From: Rugalucina vietnamica
Lineage: Eukaryota; Mollusca; Bivalvia; Lucinida; Lucinidae
Direction of reading: 5' to 3'
NCBI GenBank assembly: GCA_964017185.1
Contig: OZ024871.1
Coordinates: forward strand, 5,701,214-5,765,213
Length of the DNA: 64,000 nucleotides
The translations under genes and the position numbers were made by a program. Under the pieces are notes generated by a model. The model was not told the origin of the DNA and made no database searches. It saw only the letters and a list, made by a program, of their open reading frames with translations. This document shows, in pieces, positions 20,810 to 30,365 of the stretch; the first letter of the stretch is position 1, and each line of letters opens with the position of its first letter.

Positions 20810-20993
20810 GAAGTCTTTCTGAAGATTTGGTCAGTAAAGTTTTTACAAAGATATTCTTTCTGAAGATTTGGTCAGCATTATTTTTTACAAACATATTCTT
20901 TCTGAAGATATGGTCAGTAACATTATTACAAAGATATTCTATCTGAAGATTTGGTCAGTAACAATATTACAAAGGTATTCTTTCTGAAGATTT
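20810..20993. repeat. Tandem repeat, about 41-bp unit, roughly five copies
   Basis: The unit contains TATTCTTTCTGAAGATTTGG followed by TCAGTAA and an AT-rich spacer. Read on the minus strand, each unit contains a CAGAAAGAATA word identical to the purine-rich element just downstream of the histone-type stem-loop at 20997-21012. The array is thus an amplification of that 3' processing segment. Confidence 0.75.
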
Positions 20994-21220
20994 AGTAGTC
21001 CTGAAAAGGACTGTTTGGTCATGAGAGACAAGAGATTCCTAAGGCCTTCGAGGCATTGGTCTAACACTGGCCACTGGTTTGCAGTAACCAATGCCTCTTC
21101 TGGCCAAAAATATCTGTATCCCCATCTTGTTTTGTTGCTTCTCAATTTCCCGATAATCGTTTTTGTGAAAAGCAGCTCACAATTTCCTAAGACTAAATCT
21201 AAATTTCTCAAAGAACTCAA
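20939..21220 (-). pseudogene. Small gene ending in a histone-type stem-loop, start and stop lost
   Basis: An open frame of 93 codons lacks an ATG and runs through the stem-loop at 20997-21012 without a stop. Yet it is preceded by a TATA box (21259-21266) and CCAAT words, and is followed by the stem-loop. Stops in the other two frames lie 10-25 nt before the loop, so a frame shift near the end is likely. The protein has no recognised domain. Visible pieces are RNLDLVLGNCELLFTKTII and RWGYRYFWPEEALVTANQW. It is not a histone. Confidence 0.4.
20997..21012 (-). promoter_or_regulatory. Histone-type mRNA 3' stem-loop
   Basis: On the minus strand AGTCCTTTTCAGGACT forms a 6-bp stem with a TTTC tetraloop. 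It is preceded by CCAAAC and followed by ACTA. About 12 nt downstream is CAGAAAGAATA, fitting a U7-binding histone downstream element. The size, loop and flanks match the metazoan consensus for SLBP recognition. Confidence 0.75.
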
Positions 21221-21258
21221 TAGTTCCAGAATGTACAGAAAGAGGCACTGAACACGAT

Positions 21259-21266
21259 GTTATATA
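21259..21266 (-). promoter_or_regulatory. TATA box, with CCAAT words upstream
   Basis: TATATAAC on the minus strand lies about 40 nt before the open frame at 21220. Two plus-strand AACCAATSA words at about 21300 and 21328 could be CCAAT-type elements. Confidence 0.4.
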
Positions 21267-21449
21267 GTCGATGAGTAGGATTGACCTACATTTTAATCAG
21301 AACCAATCAAATGCGTTTTGATCAGAACCAATGAGAGCACACTTATACACATACGATCACGCCACAAAGATCACACCATATCCATAAGACAACACATATA
21401 CAACAAAGATACACTGATAAAAAGTTATTTCTTTCGGAATGAAATATGT

Positions 21450-21465
21450 GGCCCTGAAAAGGGCC
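21450..21465 (-). promoter_or_regulatory. Histone-type mRNA 3' stem-loop
   Basis: On the minus strand GGCCCTTTTCAGGGCC, a perfect 6-bp stem with a TTTC loop, lies 24 nt after the TAA of the upstream gene. It has CCTAAC before it and ACATA after it. The purine-rich word CGAAAGAAATAA follows about 13 nt downstream. This is the near-exact consensus of replication-dependent histone mRNAs. Confidence 0.85.
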
Positions 21466-21489
21466 GTTAGGTGGAACTTAAGCCACAGA

Positions 21490-21935
21490 TTAGGAACAGG
21501 CACAGTATCTGCTCCCGCAGGCAGGACAGCGCTGTCCCCAACGATCAAACTTGACAGTTCCGTAGGTAGGAACTGAAAGACCCCTGCCTTCAAAATGATA
21601 AGTTGGCTCGTTAGCCTCAGACTCCCAGTCTTCTGTCTTTTCGGTGTAGTTATGACTGGGTTTGTCATCATCCCAGTCCTCTTCTGACACAATTGGTGAC
21701 AACGCCTCCCTCTTGATCTCCACTTTTTCTACAACCCGTCCTCCATGAGCTAAATTCATAGCTCGTCGCGTCATACTGATCATGGTCTTTAAGTTAGCCA
21801 CTGTCCGCTGCAAGGACTCAGCCCTGTTCCTGAAAGTGTCGATAGCTTCTAACATGCTAGTACCACCCCACCAATTCTGTCCGCCTGCTCCTCCAAATCC
21901 CTCAAGTAGCACTCACAATCAAACTGTTTCGCCAT
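21490..21935 (-). pseudogene. Coiled-coil protein with C-terminal Cys motif, histone-type 3' end, one frame break
   Basis: The frame starts at the ATG at 21935, 41 nt after a TATA box, and opens with MAKQFDCECYLRDLEEQADR. A frame change near 21860 is needed to enter the long downstream frame. That frame has heptad-like helices (IDTFRNRAESLQRTVANLKT), an acidic central part and a C-terminal CPACGSRYCAC cluster that may bind a metal. The TAA at 21490-21492 is followed by the stem-loop. No family is recognised and it is not a histone. It is divergently transcribed from the gene at 22140 across a 200-bp shared promoter region. Confidence 0.55.
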
Positions 21936-21975
21936 TGTACACGAACAAAGTGTACAGAACTGCAAAATGTGTTTG

Positions 21976-21983
21976 CTTTTATA
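21976..21983 (-). promoter_or_regulatory. TATA box, leftward side of a divergent promoter
   Basis: TATAAAAG on the minus strand lies 41 nt before the ATG at 21935. The 115 bp to its right holds AACCAATCAG and an inverted pair (ACCTACTTT at about 21999 and AAAGTAGGT at about 22078). Confidence 0.6.
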
Positions 21984-22098
21984 CTCTCTGGGGGGATTGA
22001 CCTACTTTAAACTTCAAACCAATCAGAAGTTCTAGTATAAGTCACAAATCACAGCCAACTTTACAAACATGAGACTGAAAGTAGGTCCCCTCAGTGAG

Positions 22099-22106
22099 AA
22101 TAAAAG
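22099..22106 (+). promoter_or_regulatory. TATA-like box, rightward side of the divergent promoter
   Basis: AATAAAAG lies about 34 nt before the ATG at 22140, within GTGAGAATAAAAGC. It is weaker than the leftward box. Confidence 0.4.
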
Positions 22107-22139
22107 CTTAGCTCAACAGTCCAACATTCATGTTCAGTC

Positions 22140-22557
22140 ATGGCTTCGAGTCAAATCAGCTTTGATGATATGATTAACAATCCAGACATATTACTGCAAG
22201 CATGTAATGAAGTCTTTACTAATGACACGGTTACAACACAACAACAGTACTATCAGCAACCAGTACAAGTGACTTCTCCTTACCAACAACAGACATATGC
22301 AACAACAGTTGCATAGAACACAAATTATAGATGTCTTGGTTAAAGAACTCAATGAGTTGAAAACCAAAGTCAAACAACTGGAAGAAGAAGTACAGCGACA
22401 AGCCCAGATGCCAACTATACAGTTCCAAGCGATTAGAATGCCTATCAGATTAGATATCATCAATAGTGAACAATCGACTACATCATCTCCAGCTGTAGGA
22501 TTAGGCATAGCTAAGAAAGAAATACAAGCAACCAATCGAAAGAAGACTACAAAATAA
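22140..22557 (+). pseudogene. Gln-rich/leucine-zipper protein, histone-type 3' end, one frame break
   Basis: The ATG at 22140 (MASSQISFDDMINNPDILLQ) opens a Gln-rich frame that hits a TAG at about 22312-22314. One base away, the frame at 22297-22557 continues the same composition and enters a coiled coil, VKELNELKTKVKQLEEEVQR. A basic tail (NRKKTTK) follows. The break lies in a CAACAACAG repeat. The stop is 31 nt before a perfect histone-type stem-loop. No family is recognised; the zipper and basic tail suggest a DNA-binding or regulatory protein. Confidence 0.55.
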
Positions 22558-22588
22558 AACTTAGACTTCACAAAAAACACACTTAAAC

Positions 22589-22604
22589 AGCCCTTTTCAG
22601 GGCT
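22589..22604 (+). promoter_or_regulatory. Histone-type mRNA 3' stem-loop
   Basis: AGCCCTTTTCAGGGCT has a 6-bp stem and a TTTC loop, with TTAAAC before and ACCA after. ACCA is the exact consensus flank. CTGAAAGATAA, a candidate U7-binding element, lies about 13 nt downstream. Confidence 0.85.
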
Positions 22605-22721
22605 ACCAACTATTTCTGAAAGATAACCCTTTATGCACATTATTTGAAGTCCCTGTCTTGACTCAAGTATACTTACCTACACATGCAACTTAGCTAGTTC
22701 AATTTTAAACTGAGACCCAGG

Positions 22722-22876
22722 GTGCGCACCTATAGGCCAAAACATATAGGCTAAAACTTATAGGCCAAAACTTATGGCCAATTCTGCCGCTACGCTTAAC
22801 AGAATTGGCCCATCAGTTTTGGCCTATAAGTTTTGGCCTATAAGTTTTGGACTATAAGTTTTGGCCAATAGTGCCC
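22722..22876. repeat. Foldback element with about 65-bp arms built of a 14-bp repeat
   Basis: TATAGGCCAAAACT-like units repeat four times on the left (from 22731) and reappear inverted on the right (TTTTGGCCTATAAG units to 22868). The arms flank a 12-nt centre. Outer GTGCGCACC/GTGCCCCC words also pair loosely. It may mark the right edge of the Polinton or be an independent foldback insertion. Confidence 0.8.
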
Positions 22877-22877
22877 C

Positions 22878-23120
22878 CATTACTACTGTCAGGCATGACA
22901 TTAAGTCGTCATATCACATTATTTTTCATAATTTACTTTTGTTGTTTAACGATGAAAGATACCATTAATTTTTAGTTCGGTACATTCTCGGCATGTCTAA
23001 ATGGGCATGCACTTGTGGGACAGGCGTAGGAGAAGATGAATTCTTTTCGCTTGATCGATATCAAAATTATGTATTTACTATTTTACAGTAGATAAAATAT
23101 TTACCTTTAAAATCATTTTT
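22878..23120. other. Non-coding spacer
   Basis: AT-rich DNA with no gene, RNA or repeat recognised. Confidence 0.5.
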
Positions 23121-23121
23121 A

Positions 23122-23352
23122 GGGCGGGGGAGGGAGGTGGCGAACGGTTAAGAGCGCTGTTTCTTAATCACTCGATCATCTCACCGCTGTGTCTGGTGTG
23201 GGTCCGCTCTGGCCACATGTTAGACAACCAAAGTTCTAGTTGTGGGTGTCAGGTGTTTTTTTCTCGGGACTCTCCCGTTTTCGCCCAACCTACTAATTGG
23301 CCCGTCTCATATGAGCTCAAATAATCTTGAAAAGGACGTTAAACTGAAGTAA
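23122..23352 (+). mobile_element. tRNA-derived SINE, copy 1
   Basis: The head resembles a tRNA with an A-box-like TGGCGAACGGTTAAG and a B-box-like GGGTCCGCTC. A unique body with CTCGGGACTCTCCCGTTTTCGC and a 3' tail (GGACGTTAAACTGAA) follow. It is the same family as the complete copy at 55657-55896 but more mutated: its A box has lost the CCGAG core, so it is probably not transcribable. Confidence 0.8.
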
Positions 23353-23784
23353 AAATATTTTCTTTCAAAAAATATTTTGATGACGTAGATGGAAATGGTG
23401 GAGGCCAGCTGAAAAGTGATTGACTCATGACCATGACGACTTTAGGGCGTTACAAAATATGTTCATTTCCTATGGTAGAATAGATACGCACCTCTTTTTT
23501 CCCTTGACGGGCCTCGGTTTATGGTTGTGTGCACCTCCAGTTTGTATGTAGTTAGGCTTATAAATGTTCTTGTTTCTCATTCCCTCTCCATACTGAGAGA
23601 CCCGTGTGATGTACTGCCCTATGATGAGATCGTTAGTTGTTCCGTATGCTCCAAGAGGAATTAAAAACTGTAAGGAGCCGAACGTGAATCCTGCTGCATC
23701 TGGATGGTCTTTGTACAGATCGGCCTGTAAAAGAAATGGAGTCGCGACGCTAGAATGCTGGTCTTTGGAATTCTGACCATGCCA

Positions 23785-23950
23785 CAAAAGAAGGCTAGAA
23801 GCTTAAAATTTTGGATAAAAGAAGATGGTGAATTGGCCTATCCGCGAAAACAACAGCGCTGTTCAGTTATGCAGACTGTAACTGTACAGCTGATCTGCGC
23901 TTTTATTTTCGCTTATGCAAAAATCATTTTTTTTTTGCTCATAACGCGAC
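23785..23950 (+). mobile_element. Short interspersed repeat or MITE, copy 1
   Basis: The core GCGAAAACAACAGCGCTG, then GTACAGCTGATCTGCGC and TTTTCGCTTATGC, and the end CTCATAACGCG recur at 32985-33175 in the same orientation. A palindromic pair of GCGAAAACA...TTTTCGC words brackets the core. The family type is uncertain. Confidence 0.55.
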
Positions 23951-24104
23951 AAAATGATTGATTGACAATCTACTGTAGCTAATGCTGCAAAGACACCATT
24001 GAGAGATACATGAAACGAATCCGCATACTTATTGCGCATGCCCTAAAACAAACATTCATTTGACCGTGGACTAACACAGCCACTGAATCTAATTATTTTG
24101 TGTG

Positions 24105-25065
24105 AAAAGGTACAAGTAGGCAACGATCAGGAAAAGGCGCAATCAGAAAAGATTCCCCACTCCAAAAACTGAGGCGGGAAAAAACAAACCAACAATAAGG
24201 TACCAATACCATGAAAACAATTCGTACGCCGAATAGGCAGCTATATTCCCAATAGGTGACCACTCAGTTACCTCAACTTAACTAAAAATATGATAACATA
24301 CATAAGGCGCCAACAGCAAAAAGAAAAAAACAAAAAACAAAAAAAAAAAGAAAAAAAAAAAAAAAAAAAAAAAACAAGAGCGATCAGTAATAAAAAATTA
24401 CTGGCAGGCTTAAACGGGTTTTACAGGTACCGAACCGCAACCTTAGGTTCTGCAGTGGTTCACAACATTTAGTAAGTTGTTGGTGAATCTATAACTAGTC
24501 AAAGAATCATCATGGACAAACATATAAATCATGATAAATTCCATGATGAATCAAGAACGAGGACTCACAGATTGAGTAAGCTGCCCGACGATGGAGATCC
24601 CTGGGCGCCCAATAACTTACTCCGGAGCAAAAGAAAAACACCAGTTGAACCCCGGTGGGCCAAGCAACAGACAAGAAGCTCCAGCCCCAACCAATTAAAA
24701 TGAATAACTTTGTGTCGGGGCCATCATAGAGTATGACGCCCGACCCACTGGCGTGCAATTAAAGAAGGCAACATAGTTATCAACCGTGATTGGGTTAAAA
24801 ACTAAGCACGCGGACTGTCGCATAACATTTAAGTTATATCCTATACGTCTGTAACGCGTAATGATTTTTCTTAATTGAAAAGAAAAAATCATTCTTCACT
24901 ATAAGTTTCTTAAATTTGTAAACCAGGTCACCATAAAATTCTGGTTCCGAAAGGCCCTCGCGGAAAATGGTCTCTAGCCAAACATTTAATTTGGAAATCA
25001 GTTCATAGTGTCTGCGATAAAATTTTAGAAAAGGTTTTTCGAAGTTTATGAGTCCGATAGCCATA
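24105..25065 (-). mobile_element. Penelope-like retroelement, copy B, first of three pieces
   Basis: This holds the 3' untranslated region and the C-terminal 110 codons of the RT on the minus strand, with frame breaks. It ends abruptly at 25065 in the KLRKTF region, where a TIR element with a TA duplication begins. The sequence resumes at 30806 (copy F) and then at 61703 (copy I). An internal A-rich stretch (24318-24375) replaces part of the untranslated region. Confidence 0.8.
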
Positions 25066-25230
25066 GTTAATGTCGAATGGGCAGAAAAAATAGTCCCGTG
25101 GGAATTTCATGACGATTTGTGACGACCTACCTTAAATCATCCTTTGGGACATATGCAACAATTTAAACCAGCTCGTCGCCCTGAGACCCGCGTATGGGCA
25201 GATTTATGACGTCATCAAAATGGTGACCAG

Positions 25231-26885
25231 CGCACTCATAATATGCATAACAGCCATTTTCATACTATGCTTGTCAGATACAATTTGATTTCTAGCTTCT
25301 CTCTGTTTTCAAATGAATGGATTTTACCAATTGCAATCATAAAAGCTATTTTTAGCACAAAAGTATCTCTCACAAACAGCATAGCACTGAAAATATGAGC
25401 CACATCACGGCGTAATCTGCATGCAAAGTGTGAAACTATGCATAATGCACCGGTAGCTTATTTGACCAACCTTGCATCCCCAAGACAATTTTTCATGGGT
25501 GCCAAATCACTTATTGGGACCAAAGAGATGCAAAGATTTTTTTCTTTTCAAAGATAAGCTCAATTGCACTATGAAAAAATGCACGGTTCCATGGCAACCG
25601 TTCACGTGATTCTTGACCATGGGGGTGTACATACAAAATTGACCAGATCTCCACTGTTACTTATCATAGACTATTGAACATGGTCTCATATTAAAGCGTA
25701 GACATAGCCCTTTTTTCCTATGGTAAGTAATGCAAATTATCTAATAAGCATATTCATTAATTTTCATGAAAAATGGCAAAATGACAAAAATATTAAAAAA
25801 TCTATAAATGAACTAATTTCATCTCAAAACTATCGTTGCACAAAGTGACACTTTTTTATTTATCATTGAACCAGTATTCTCATATGACGACTTTATTGAT
25901 GACGTGGTCCTTTATGGAAATTATCTCATTTGCAAATTCATGAATAAAACTTTCAAAAGTGAGAAAAAAATGCGAGAGAAATATATTCATTGCAAGGTAT
26001 TGGATAGGTTATAAGATTTAATCTATCTTATATCCCTGGGATAAATTTTCAAGACTGTCAGTTTTTTCAGAGGGTCTCTTTAAAATAGTGTCATAAGCAA
26101 TGAAAAAAAAACATTTGCATGATGTAAAATCACATAGTTTCCACATCAGTCCTCATGCGATTCTAAAGAATAGGATGTACTTACAAAAATACTTACATCC
26201 CACCAATAGAATGCTCTAGAATACTATATTTGGTCTGATAGTGATACATGAACCTAACAATTTAACACTGATACCTAATATTTAAATCACTGAATTTACT
26301 TATTCATGAAAATTGATAAAACAAACATAAAGAATTGGAGAACAAAAATAGAGGGAATATGTACAAAATCACTTGTACCAGAGCTGTTAATCAACCCAGG
26401 ATGCTGAAAGAAATATAAAATGAATGCTATGACATTGTGGTATGACACTAAAGTATGATTATGAGAATTATCTGATTTTCAATTTCATGAACTTAAATGA
26501 AAACTTCAGAAATTTGAGAGTGAGAAAAAAAGAAAAGAAAAAATAAAAATAAATAAATGAAAATAAAAATAAATAAATGAGTAAACCTAAAAAATGACTT
26601 AAATCCCGGCATCAAAAATCATATGGTGCTGAAAATGACATCAAATGGTGTTTTGGGCATTATTATACCATCCTGTTCTATTATATATGAGTCATTTTTT
26701 TAGTTTTTAAAGTATTAACAAAACCGTTTGAATTAAGAGAAACAATACGGAAAAATTAAGGGATAAACGTACTATATAAACACAATGAACCTTTGCTTTT
26801 GAAAGACCTAGGGAGCTTAAATTGGTAATAAAAGATTGCTAGGACAATGTTCCGTAACCAAATAATCAGATATACATGTATAAAG
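25231..26885. other. AT-rich interior of the TA element
   Basis: About 1.65 kb without any open frame above 60 codons or recognisable repeat. The sequence near 26520-26580 is an A-rich simple stretch (AAATAAA units). No transposase remnant could be read. Confidence 0.5.
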
Positions 26886-26894
26886 TGAAAATGT

Positions 26895-27258
26895 AAAAGT
26901 GAGATCCTGAGGGTGAGGTTAGGATCCTGTAAAACCGGTTTAAGCCCGCCAGTAACTTTGTGTTACTGATCGTTCCAAGGCGATACTTCTGTGGTGGTTC
27001 TTTTTGTTTTTTGTCTTGGTGTTTAAATTTTTTGTGCTGTTGGCGCCTTATGTATGTTTTCATATTTTTAATTAAGCAAAGGTAACTGAGTGGCCACCTA
27101 TTGGGAGGGAAAATAGCTGCTCATTCGGCTTACGATATGTTTCATGGTATAAGTGCCTGATTGTTAGTTTGGCTTTTTCCCACCTCGGTTTTTGGAGTGG
27201 GAATCTCTTTCTGATTGCGCCTTTTACTGATCTTTGCCTACTTGTACCTTTTTAAGAG
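26895..27258 (+). mobile_element. Penelope-like 3' untranslated region, copy C
   Basis: A plus-strand fragment from GAGGGTGAGGTTAGGATCC to CTACTTGTACCTTTTT. It contains no RT. The flank just after it (CAGTGAACAT ... CCGCGGTTTCGG) also occurs inverted at 36485-36545 beside copy H, so the two share flanking DNA. Confidence 0.8.
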
Positions 27259-27934
27259 CAGTGAACATATAAAAGAGACAGTTGATGGTTCATACCGCGG
27301 TTTCGGCTACTCAAGCTTCAGCTATTGAATGGATATTAATCAGATCTTAATAAACACGAGCAATATCATTGAAACATGAAGGGGTACACCAACAAAATCG
27401 TGTATATGTCAGCTTCCAAGAATCAAAGAATCTCAAAATGGCATCAATTTATTACTAAAACAATGTTTTATTGGCTTGTGCCCAGATATATTAATTATGC
27501 TTTCTGGCAAGCATGATTTAATAAATTTTGATGAAGCACAGTCTTTAATTTTCTGTTATTAATACAATTTTTCGAAACTACATGTATATGTAACGTTCAG
27601 AAAATTTAATAACATGCGTTAAGCTATCGAACTACATGGCAGTAGTGCATTCTGCTAGCATTCAATTGGTACCAAGGACACTGGCGACTGAGATATGAGC
27701 GATTTTTTTTTTGGTGTACCCGTTCATTTTTCGTTGATTTTTCTCTTACTATGGATATCTCAGTAATATCCATACAACAAAAATAGTTGATTATATGGTA
27801 ACAGAACATTGTCATTGATAACATGGTCACAGAGCATTGTCCTATGGTTATATGGTTACAGAACATTGTCCTAGCAATTATTTGATGCCAATTATAGCTC
27901 TCTAGAACTTTCAGTGTATACATTTCGCAACTTT

Positions 27935-28316
27935 TTAGGTTTGCAAGAGTCTGCAATCATGTTACAGACTTCAACGCTCGAAATAAATGTTTAACGGCCA
28001 AACTTCTCCAACAGGGTTATCGGTATCATAAACTTCGAAAAACCTTTTCTAAATTTTATCGTAGACACTATGAATTGATTTCTAAATATAATGTTGGGTT
28101 AAAGACGCTTTTAAGTGGGGGCCTTTCGGAACCAGAATTTTATGGTGACTTGGTTTACAATTTTAAGAAACTTATAGGAAGTAATGATTTTTCTTTTCAG
28201 TTTAGAAAAATCATAACATGTTACAAACGTATAGGTTATAACTCGGGCAGTTAACTGAATCTGTGAGTCCCTGTTTTTGATTCATCAGGATGTTTATCAT
28301 GATTTATTTGTTTGTT
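27935..28316 (+). mobile_element. Penelope-like fragment, copy D
   Basis: An RT fragment (from the NHVTDFNARNKCL region to RYKRIGYN) with an internal deletion that joins it directly to the 3' untranslated region. It meets copy E tail to tail at 28316/28317. Confidence 0.75.
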
Positions 28317-28650
28317 CAACAAATAAATCATGATAAACATCCTGATGAATCAAAAACCAGGACTCACAGATTGAGTAAGCTGCCCGACGATGGAGATCCC
28401 TGGGTGCCGAATAACCTACTTACTCCGGAGCAAAAGAAAAACACCAGTAGGACCCTGGTGGGCCAAGCAACAGACAAGAAGCTCAGGCCCCAAGCTTTAA
28501 GTCGGGGCCATCATAGAGTCTGACGCCCGACCCACCGGCATGCAATTAAAGAAGGCAGCATAGTTATCAACCATGATTGGGTTAAAAACTAAGCATGCAG
28601 ACTGTCGCATAACATTCAAGTAATAACCTATACGTCTGTAACGTGTTATG
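28317..28650 (-). mobile_element. Penelope-like fragment, copy E, inverted against copy D
   Basis: A minus-strand 3' untranslated region plus the last RT codons, ending at 28650 in the ITRY-K region. With copy D it forms a palindrome of about 60-bp arms (28256-28374) centred on TTTGTTCAAC. Confidence 0.8.
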
Positions 28651-28870
28651 AAAAGCCAATATTGAGCCGACGAATAAACGAAGGCTACCGATGGTCACAC
28701 GATTGACACACGAATAGCTCACGATTATACACGAAGCACTCACGAAGATATAGGATTTGCATACGATGTTGATGCGAATGGTGCACGAAGGCCTCACGAT
28801 GGCTTCCCGATAGCCTGACGATATCGTGTTAGATGTCCCGAATGTCTCCCGAAGGCATCACCTGACTACT
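28651..28870. repeat. Segment with regularly spaced CGAT/CGAA words
   Basis: Words such as CACACGATT, CACACGAAT, CTCACGATT, CACGAAG and CCCGAAT occur every 10-20 bp. A comparable segment, partly inverted, lies at 30030-30160 (CACACGATT, ACATCGGG, GCATCG). Together they could be subterminal repeats of a 1.5-kb insertion, but no exact ends were found. Confidence 0.4.
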
Positions 28871-28964
28871 CGATGTTATGTAAAAAGTCAATTAAATAAA
28901 TTTGGGTTGAGCATTGATATAATATCTCATGTTTAACCACAATTAGTTACATATGTATCCTGTA

Positions 28965-29290
28965 AGGGCATTGTGTATTTTATGGGTTGGGGTCAAGGCT
29001 TAGAGTCTTGGAGTGGTCTCGGAGAGAAAGTTTGGAGTGGAACAGGAAATGCAAGTAAACACTTTTTTTAGATCATAACCATCCCATGTTCAAACAGATT
29101 ATCTAAATTAAGGATCTTCCAACATATATAATGAATGATACATGCTAAGACGTTAACAGTCATATCCAAAATAACTTTCTATATGTCAGAATAAACTGGC
29201 TTTGTTTTGATTTAGTTTTCTGCTCCACTCCACAGTTCCACTCAAATCTATGACTCCAAAGACTCCAGTCCATAAAATACACGGTACCTA
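28965..29290. mobile_element. MITE with about 45-bp imperfect inverted ends
   Basis: The left GTGTATTTTATGGGTTGGGGT and inner GAGTCTTGGAGTGG match, in reverse, the right CCATAAAATACACGG and CTCCAAAGACTCCAG. The interior is AT-rich with no coding capacity. Target duplication is not resolved. Confidence 0.55.
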
Positions 29291-29484
29291 CCTATACTGT
29301 AGGCTGGTAGTTGAACCAGCCCCGGTTTCATTGCATGGTCTCTTTTGAGAAAGCATTTTTGTATGCTTTCGTTGTTGACGTCAATAGTAATAAGTTAATT
29401 AATATCAGTTACTTTACAACACTGTTCGATCTTCATGTTGACAGTTTGTCTATAAATTGACACAAATCTGTTCTCGAGTCAGCA

Positions 29485-29755
29485 CATTACGAAAACTTGC
29501 CCATGCAGTATATAGAGATTTTTTGAGCTGTACATTTTTGAAAATTTCATTGAAAAAAAAAATGATATTTTTAATATTCTTGCTAAAACATTAATTATGG
29601 ATGTATGTTAGAACCACCCACTTCGCCAAGGCAGTTTTAACAAGTACCCACAATCTATGTTTTGGATCAAAAATAAGAAAAAAATATGTATACCCCTGTA
29701 AACCCCCGTTTTACTATAAAGGGGATATTCATTTCACGGACATGTTTTCCTGATG
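29485..29755 (+). mobile_element. MITE family M1, copy 1
   Basis: The ends CATTACGAAAACTTGCCCATG and (reversed) CATCAGGAAAACATGTCCGTG form about 21-bp inverted repeats. The interior contains TCTATGTTTTGGATCAAAAATAAG and TATACCCCTGTAAACCCCCGTT. The same sequence, about 250 bp, interrupts the LINE at 47560-47812, which confirms mobility. Confidence 0.75.
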
Positions 29756-30365
29756 GTTAAAAACGTTCGTCTGTCGAATTCTGCAATGGGTACTAGTCTA
29801 CTAGAAAGAATACCAAGCAGTGGTTAAAAGACCGAGTTATAAACAAACCAAATACCTGAGATGGTGTTGTTCCTGCAGGAGTTTTGGGTCATGCTCCAGC
29901 TGTATGTATGGAAGCAGTGCTGCAGCCTTCTTTTTCCTAATTGTTTTTTTCTTCGAAATACGCCATGATTTAACAGTATTCCACTTGAGGCTTCCGAGAA
30001 AAATGTTGTGTGGGTGCTGATTTCTATTTTTTTGTATGTCCACGTAAAATCTGCCGATGGACATACGATGGGTAACGATGCACTTACGGATGGCCCGATG
30101 TCTTCACGATCCGTGCCGAATTTGAAACTTTTCATAATCGTGTGTCCATCGCGTGTTTAAATCGGTTAGGTATGACGCCTACATTACTCTTGTTGTCGTG
30201 ACGTTGGTCGCGTATCGCCATGACGTTAGGCTCGAAAATTTGACGTTTTGGCTGTTCTAAAATTACGTTAAGTCGGATTTAATGTCAAATAACATGAACA
30301 TGAGCGGTGATATGCGCAATTAAAAATCTGATACTTAATTGATAATACAAAATGTAAATATAAGT

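Noticed and set aside
20683..20946. 87-codon plus-strand ORF with repeated FFLKIWS words
   Set aside because: It is a translation of the 41-bp tandem repeat.
21490..21935. Retinoblastoma-binding LxCxE motif
   Set aside because: The QFDCECY start lacks the leading Leu and correct spacing.
22191..22640. 149-codon minus-strand ORF
   Set aside because: It lies antisense to the Gln-rich/zipper gene and its stem-loop. Its Leu/Cys/Ser-rich hydrophobicity is the mirror of CAA/GAA codons.
1..22876. Terminal inverted repeats of the Polinton
   Set aside because: I compared the flanks near 1.4-1.9 kb and 22.6-22.9 kb in reverse complement and saw no convincing match, so no ends are called.
28290..28400. 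CTGATGA in the Penelope-like 3' region as a hammerhead ribozyme
   Set aside because: Penelope-like elements can carry hammerheads, but no GAAA box or third stem follows at the right spacing.
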